Shown here one piece after another: positions 7,810 through 12,667 of a stretch of DNA of 12,667 bases. Origin of the DNA: Amoeboradix gromovi (Eukaryota; Sanchytriomycota; Sanchytriomycetes; Sanchytriales; Sanchytriaceae); the NCBI GenBank assembly GCA_018985225.1, contig JADGIF010000254.1, positions 1 through 12,667 on the forward strand, read 5' to 3'. Every line of letters starts with the position of its first letter. The stretch's first letter is position 1. The position numbers were made by a program, and so were the translations under genes. The notes beneath the pieces were generated by a model. That model saw only the letters and a program-made list of their open reading frames with translations. It made no database searches and had not been told where the DNA came from.

Positions 7810-8346
7810 TCAGCTTAATACAAATCCAAATAGGATTATTCGTGTCTTCATATATCTGCAACACTCCCCGAAATAGCTTTGATCCTCGTAGATCATATTG
7901 CCTAAAACATTAACATCTCTACCAATAGTAGGTTTCTTTAAATAATCTTTTACGGATGTAATTACTGATTTTCCAGATAAATAACAACCTTATTCATAGA
8001 TATCGTTAAAATGCGGTAGATTATGATATTGAAGATAAGGGCCTTCTTTTACCTCAAACACCTACACGACTTCTCTCAAGTCTAGAGAATACCAATCCGT
8101 GAAACTGTTGTAATCTTCATTTCGATCTTTCTAAAATCCCAAAAGTTAGAGATATTTCCTTTAATCTACATTTTAATCTAAAAAAGGCAATAGAGTATTT
8201 TGATTTCCTTTTTTGTAAACAAGATTTCCCAGGATTTTTCCAATGTTTGCAATATGTTGAAATCCCGTTTGTCTAGTTTTTAAATTTGAAGTCTCGTTTG
8301 CTAAGTAACCTAATTTTCTATACTTAAAATTATTCAATTTTTCGAT
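7810..8346 (-). pseudogene. decayed coding sequence, possibly RasGAP family (C-terminal part)
   Basis: One minus-strand frame of 179 codons reads like protein through six internal stops (8173-8175, 8161-8163, 8146-8148, 8131-8133, 8062-8064, 7990-7992). Its open runs are about 57, 22, 23 and 59 codons. The first run contains FQHIANIGKILGNLV followed by LLPFLD, and a later one NSFTDWYSLDLREVV. That order resembles the end of RasGAP domains (IA-x-x-x-Q-N-L-A-N, then an N-x-F-I/L segment, then a DL-x-RE/L helix). No ATG starts it, and its upstream part would run into the Hop1 gene on the other strand. Continuations after 7810 shift frame. What I see is the long shared frame; the family is inference; chance openness is the alternative. 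Confidence 0.33.
8270..8302 (+). repeat. dispersed 33-nt repeat, copy B
   Basis: Begins TGTCTAGTTTTTAAATTTGA. It aligns without gaps to copy C at 26 of 33 positions. It lies inside the decayed minus-strand coding sequence upstream of Hop1. Confidence 0.4.
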
Positions 8347-8413
8347 TTAGCCCTTTCGATGTCTCTTAAAGTAAGAATTTAAAAATATTATTCTCGACGT
8401 CGTTGTGCCGTAC

Positions 8414-9572
8414 ATGGAAGTTGTTGCTGCTGGTATCACTCGAATCGCATACAAAAGAGGATTGTTTCCAGAGAAATGCTTTGATGTTTTCGAGTCAGAC
8501 TTATCCTTTAGAGTTGGCTCCCATCCCGGTGTTGATTGCCTAATTGAAAAACTCAATGTTTTACAAAAGAATTGCTTAGGAATATACAGTTTGACCTTGG
8601 GAATAGTCAGAAACCATGAAATCAAAGAGACTTGGACCTTCTACTTGTTCAACAAAGATCCTGTTCAAGGGAGTTGGGAAAGAGAGATGGAGTATTTGGA
8701 TCCAATAGACGCTTCTTCAGTTGTACTTCAGGTTCAATATCAGCTAGATTGTCCTGAATCTTATAGCATACCAGGGTTTAAGGAATGTGAACCCACAGTG
8801 GTGAATACCTTGGAAGAACGACTGGGAACCACCGGTGAATCTGTTTTAGTAGGATTCTGGCAAGAGAATGATAACTCTGACGTTAGAAGTGAGTTCACGA
8901 ATTCTACTACCAATGAGAGCGGCTTTGGAATCATTCCCGAATCTCAACAAGGAACAAATCCTGACAATGGGGACTTCAATTGCATTTGTCATAAACCTGT
9001 AGAAACAGATCGCACCAAGCTAGTATTAAATATTTATTTAGATAAGATGCGCCACTTGCAGTAACATATGCCATTACTGCTGTGTTGGATACACAAATCC
9101 AAAGCAGGTTGATGGTCCTTTTAGATGTCCCTACTGTAAACCCACTATAGCCCAACATGTGTCAAATGCTGATTATGTTTCTTACTTAAGCCAACTTGCT
9201 TTACTGCGCCGCTTAATTAGAGAAATGCATATGAGGCCAGATAACTGTGCTTTAACAGTCGAAGAGTTGCTCTCTTTGATTACTGTAGAATTACCGCAGA
9301 TTCAGGAGCTGATCTTTTATTTACAAGATATGAACTTTGGTAGATTCCAAATCAATAAGCAGCCTATTTCGTGCTTTAGATTGCTTGACATTACTGGCAA
9401 CATGTCAGTGCAAATACAGAAAGATAGGCAGTCTACTGAGGTCATCCGCAAAATATTTACTCAAGTGGTAATGGAGTTTAAGTACTTTAATTCTTACAAA
9501 ACTAAAAATGCCTTGTGGAAGTCCTTTAATCGCGTTGAGCCAATGACTATGTCCAGAAGAACAGAGCAATAA
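8414..9572 (+). CDS. HOP1: Hop1/HORMAD-like meiotic axis protein, two exons: join(<8414..9022,9042..9572)
   Basis: Hop1 proteins build the meiotic chromosome axis and promote crossing-over. The 379-aa product has a HORMA domain (about 1-150) beginning ITRIAYKRGLFPEKCF. An acidic, Asn/Ser-rich linker (150-187) follows. A PHD finger spans 190-235: Cys190/192, Cys206/209, His214/Cys217, Cys232/235, in IRCATCSNICHYCCVGY. Residues 255-345 match the winged helix of the Hop1 chromatin-binding region (LTVEELLSLITVELPQIQEL). The second half of the PHD finger appears only after a 19-nt intron is removed. The true start is unresolved: the first in-frame ATG would cut the first HORMA helix short. The frame stays open upstream to a TAA at 8372-8374 without another ATG, so a tiny 5' exon is likely. 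The gene ends 2 bp from the convergent PANK4-like gene. Confidence 0.88.
9023..9041 (+). other. 19-nt spliceosomal intron in Hop1
   Basis: The sequence is GTATTAAATATTTATTTAG, phase 0. Retention runs to a TAA at 9062-9064 and loses Cys3 to Cys8 of the PHD finger. Removal gives an exact C-x2-C-x4-H-x2-C-V-G pattern. Confidence 0.92.
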
Positions 9573-9579
9573 ATTTATT
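9568..9579. promoter_or_regulatory. 12-bp palindrome: both stop codons and both poly(A) hexamers
   Basis: AATAAATTTATT is its own reverse complement. On the plus strand AATAAA (9568-9573) contains the TAA that ends the Hop1-like gene. On the minus strand AATAAA (9579-9574) contains the TAA that ends the PANK4-like gene. Cleavage of each transcript would therefore fall inside the other gene's coding region, giving overlapping antisense 3' ends. Confidence 0.65.
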
Positions 9580-11784
9580 TAATGTCAGTTGCTTCTTCAA
9601 ATATTACCATTCCTTCTTTTGAGTTCACACCCAGTTGCTCTGCTATAAATCTGTTTTTAAACACAGCTATTTTTATCAAATCACAGGTCATTTTGCAATT
9701 TAGATTGGTGTGTATAGCCCTGCCCATTCCTTCTATTACCACCAAATCGGCATCTTTGGATTCAATAACCAGTCTTTCATTTATCCTGTTTAAATTCAAA
9801 CAAGGTGAAAATTCGCCAGTAGCAATCACTTTCAAGTGTCCGTTTTCGCATGAGGTACTTATTAGCTCATCAACTGCCCCAATGTCCAATAGAATTTCTT
9901 TTAGTTCTGCAGCCTACATTATATTGAAATTACGGTGATATCATTTAAAGCGGGGAAAGAATTTGCAGCCAGTATGCACTCAGTGCCTTTGCTTAACAAG
10001 TATCTAGTTAGTGGCAGCATTCCTAATATTATATCACACCCACTATTGTCTACAAACAAAATACATTTACTATACGATTTATCTGATAGTGCGCTTGCTA
10101 ATCTATCCATGTCGTTATAGACTGGGCTTATAACCATTTCATTTAGTATTGAACCGAACATTTCAGCTCCCTTTTCGACCAAGTCGCTGACCTCCGTAGA
10201 TCCCCAGTCAAACATATTCCCTGCCAAAACATGTATTATCAATCTCTTGACCTTGGCTTCCCCATATAGGCGATCTAATGCATTGATTGTGTCCGTGTAT
10301 CTTGCTAATGCCATTTCGTTATCCTTTCGCTTAATGATGGCGTACAAATCATTAAATCCGACCTCCCGTAAACACTGTTCTCTCAAGTTTATTATTGTGC
10401 GGAAGCTCTGCTCTCCATATGCAAGTGGTTCAGTCCTTAACATTAAAATCTTTTCTCTAAACAGCAAGTCATATTTATTGATCATGAGTTGTAAAACTGA
10501 TTTACTAATTGAGGAGTTGCATTCAACTGCTATTTTGATAGTGTGTGGAATACTCTCTTGTAACACATTCAAATAATACTCACGAGATGCGTCATCTAGT
10601 AAATAAGTATCTGGATGATAATTTAGCGGATCTAATAACAGAGCAAATGGAAGCAACTTCTCGGATGCGCTGTCTAATACACCGTATCGACTTAATGACT
10701 CTACAGTAAACTTTGCTGAATGCATAAAATTCTCATGATACGAGTTTCGATTTTTAGATTTCATAGATAAAAATGCGCCCAGAGCACCCAAAAATCCCTC
10801 GTGTCGGGAGAAAAGTGCTTGCATTTCACCTTTTGACCAGTAATTGATAGCATATGACAAGGTTGTAATAGTTGTTGGGTGACCTCGAATGAAAAACCCG
10901 CTGAAAAAGATGTTTTCAATGTTATGCAGTTTGGCATGCAAGTAGGCAATTTGACCAATATTGTTACTAATCATGTACAACAAAGAAAGGCTTATATCTT
11001 CAGGCTGTAGCTCTTGGCCTTGCTCAAGCTGTTTAAAGATTTTACCGCAGCTACTAGCAATTGTTGATGATTTCAATCCAATTTTGGAATAGTCGGTACC
11101 ATAAATATCACCAACTAATAAGTCGACGTTGTTGTTATTACCTTTCTTTGTCAAATCTAAAATTTCGTCAAAATCTAATTTATTCAACTTGGAATGGCTA
11201 GAAAAGAGACTAGTCAATCCTAAAAATGTAGCACCACCTACCGATGAACCGCTTATACGCTCGTACTCTCTGTCAGATGACACCTTGATGATGCTTACAC
11301 CACTTCCAATGTTGACGAGTAAAAAAGGATATTTAGGTTTTGAAGAATCGATGTATTGGATGGGTAGCTCATTCTTGTAGTTGAACGAAAAGACTTCATA
11401 TGGAATCTCTTTTAATAAAAAATTCATTCCTTTCACCGTGCAGTCCATTTCATCATGCTTGTCTAGTACAATTCCCAGCTCCTCCTTGAATAGTGAGGCA
11501 AACTTGTGAGCACCGCCACCAGTAGCAGTGATATTGACCTGTTCCATATTGAGAACAATGTTCTTTAGAAAATCAATAAGCTCATTGATTTTCTGGGTCT
11601 CAAACTTTGTAAATATCAGCCTTCCTCCGGTGGATTGACGTTTTGTAAAGTATACAACCTTGGCTAAAGTGCCACCAAGATCCAAAGCAATGTGTGTAAT
11701 CTCTTCATTTTGAAATGGCAGAATTATATCATTAACCTCTTTCCTTTCTCTCGAATTTGAAATGAATGCCCCAGACAATTCCAT
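9575..11784 (-). CDS. PANK4-like pantothenate kinase-DUF89 phosphatase fusion, two exons: complement(join(9575..9913,9934..11784))
   Basis: A 729-aa fusion like PANK4 (human 773 aa) and the plant PanK-DUF89 enzyme. Residues 30-340 are a type II pantothenate kinase: ATP loop ALDLGGTLAK (33-42), NIGSGVS (158-164), SVGGATFLGL (181-190), HEGFLGALGAF. The putative catalytic Glu112 (HDEMDC) and Arg176 (YERISGS) are kept. In human PANK4 the arginine position is Trp and kinase activity is lost, so this kinase may be active. Residues 365-729 are the DUF89 metal-dependent phosphatase, acting on 4'-phosphopantetheine or its damaged forms in the family. Asp579, Asn580 (DNSGCD) and Asp615 (PALNDIT) have the spacing of human Asp623/Asn624/Asp659. 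VIEGMGRAIHTN lies in exon 2, beyond a 20-nt intron. Kinase activity is inference. Confidence 0.93.
9914..9933 (-). other. 20-nt spliceosomal intron in the PANK4-like gene
   Basis: The minus-strand sequence is GTAATTTCAATATAATGTAG, phase 0. Retention gives a TAA four codons on. Removal joins PALNDIT to AAELKEILLDIGAVDEL, continuous with the DUF89 pattern (human PANK4 has PALNDVTYSELL here). Confidence 0.9.
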
Positions 11785-11804
11785 GTTGTTTGGGTTTCAA
11801 AATG

Positions 11805-11813
11805 ATATTTATA
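11805..11813 (-). promoter_or_regulatory. TATA-like element upstream of the PANK4-like gene
   Basis: On the minus strand TATAAATAT lies about 20 nt before the ATG. In AT-rich DNA such a match is weak evidence. If used, the 5' UTR would be nearly absent. Confidence 0.2.
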
Positions 11814-12074
11814 AATAATTAGCGAATCTTGATTTTATTAGAGCTTTTTAGGCAATCCACCGTAAGAGATGTAACGGCTGGTATTTAAAGAGGTATCCAT
11901 CCGCGATCATCTATAAATTGGGCGAAATAGTACTGCTATCATTTTTGGTAAATTCAATCTCAAAGACAGGTACGAGAGATATTGCTTTAACAATTTCTTT
12001 TGCAGTTGCTTTTGCAATTACATTCATTCCCATCACCTTGTGATTAGAGCTATAGCATTGGTTTAGAAGTAGTT

Positions 12075-12107
12075 AGTCCAGTTTTTATATTTGATGTCCC
12101 ATTTGTT
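12075..12107 (+). repeat. dispersed 33-nt repeat, copy C
   Basis: Begins AGTCCAGTTTTTATATTTGA and ends ATGTCCCATTTGTT. All three copies have the same orientation and lie in gene-poor stretches. A short partial match, ATGTCCCATT or nearly so, recurs at about 12630-12639. Confidence 0.5.
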
Positions 12108-12667
12108 GAGAGAAATCGGATAGTCTTGAGAAAGAGTAGGTTATGTATCGATTAGCTATTTCTTCAGAGTTCACATATTCAGGATCTCTAGACCTTGACT
12201 TATTTCGATTGATGAAAAAGAAGAATATCGAGTTTTTATGCTATTAAAAGTATCTGCAAAATAATTATCGGTGTCATAAAAATCACGTAATCGCTATAAA
12301 TGGTTTTTCAATTGAATTCCGTAGCTTTACTATTTCGGAATTTGGCAGAAGGAGCTGCTTTCTTTTCATGCAACAGCTTGACTATTTTCTTGAATAAATC
12401 ATTTGTCGCGAATTTGTATGCATTTTTGTATAAGTTCAAGACTTTTCCAGATTTTCCTAATTGCTTAAACACTCGATATTCTTCCTTTTTGCAAATGGTA
12501 AATTAAATCTAAAGAAATAACTAGTAGGTACAGCATACAAAGACATATGATCTGATATACTTACCCTCGTTGGATACGAGCCAAATGCTAAGTAGCTTGT
12601 CGAGCAAGGTCGCAAGAAACATGTCTACAATGTCCCATTACGCGTTCAAGGAACGCTTGAAGTTCAA

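Larger units (their letters stand above)
11785..12667. other. gene-poor right flank
   Basis: No gene is supported. It holds copy C of the dispersed repeat (12075-12107) and overlapping inverted repeats at the right edge (12642-12667). Minus-strand coding-like fragments lie in different frames. One is an ORF of 40 codons, complement(11911..12033), starting MGMNVIAKATAKEIV. Another is a frame of about 60 codons between 12325 and 12506 without an ATG (contains VLNLYKNAYKFATNDLFKK). On the minus strand a GTAAGT donor at 12564 and a TTTCTTTAG acceptor at 12509 would define a 56-nt intron, but the joined frames end quickly and match nothing. A gene may continue past the window edge. Confidence 0.45.

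Noticed and set aside
7810-8346. Stop-codon reassignment explaining the in-frame stops
   Set aside because: TAA, TAG and TGA all act as real stops at the ends of conserved genes in this window.
9919-11784. PANK4-like gene ending at ALNDITVISI with a separate small gene after it
   Set aside because: The downstream frame holds the conserved C-terminal third of DUF89, and a 20-nt GT-AG intron joins them in frame.
12509-12564. 56-nt GTAAGT-TTTCTTTAG intron on the minus strand
   Set aside because: Signals look canonical, but the joined frame (MFLATLLDKLL... then LIYHLQKG) stops after about 34 codons, matches no family firmly, and the size is unlike the other introns.
1-12667. CRISPR array, operon with ribosome binding sites, or prokaryotic mobile element
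   Set aside because: No spaced direct repeats or Shine-Dalgarno pattern; genes are eukaryotic with spliceosomal introns and AATAAA signals.

Overview
This is a gene-dense piece of an AT-rich eukaryotic nuclear genome using the standard code (TAA, TAG and TGA all end genes). The gene set is a priming glycogenin with an animal-like C-terminal tail, PTEN, proteasome beta-2, RNase H2 subunit C, a Hop1/HORMAD meiotic protein and a pantothenate kinase-DUF89 fusion. It suggests an opisthokont, perhaps a deep-branching fungus or a unicellular relative. No rRNA or other placing marker is present, so that placement is inference.

Layout. 1-666: no supported gene. 667-1785 (-): glycogenin. 1935-3125 (+): unrecognised coiled-coil, tail-anchored protein. 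3133-3372 (-): very small RNase H2C-like protein. 3439-4765 (+): PTEN in two exons. 4807-5626 (-): proteasome beta-2 in two exons. 5700-6047 (-): unrecognised 115-aa protein. 6120-6192 (+): tRNA-Lys(CUU). 6193-8413: gene-poor stretch holding a decayed minus-strand coding sequence, perhaps from a RasGAP family. 8414-9572 (+): Hop1-like HORMA-PHD-winged helix protein in two exons. 9575-11784 (-): PanK-DUF89 (PANK4-like) protein in two exons. 11785-12667: no supported gene.

The most striking feature is the introns. Four unrelated genes (PTEN, proteasome beta-2, Hop1, PANK4-like) are each interrupted once, by GT-AG introns of only 19, 19, 19 and 20 nt. In each case removal restores a reading frame that matches the known family across the junction, and none of the lengths is a multiple of three. 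These are near the lower size limit known for spliceosomal introns.

The second theme is compaction. Convergent genes are separated by 7, 41 and 2 bp. Several AATAAA signals overlap the stop codons. Between Hop1 and the PANK4-like gene, one 12-bp palindrome supplies both stop codons and both poly(A) hexamers. The gene-poor stretches share a dispersed repeat of about 33 nt and look like decaying sequence rather than hidden genes.
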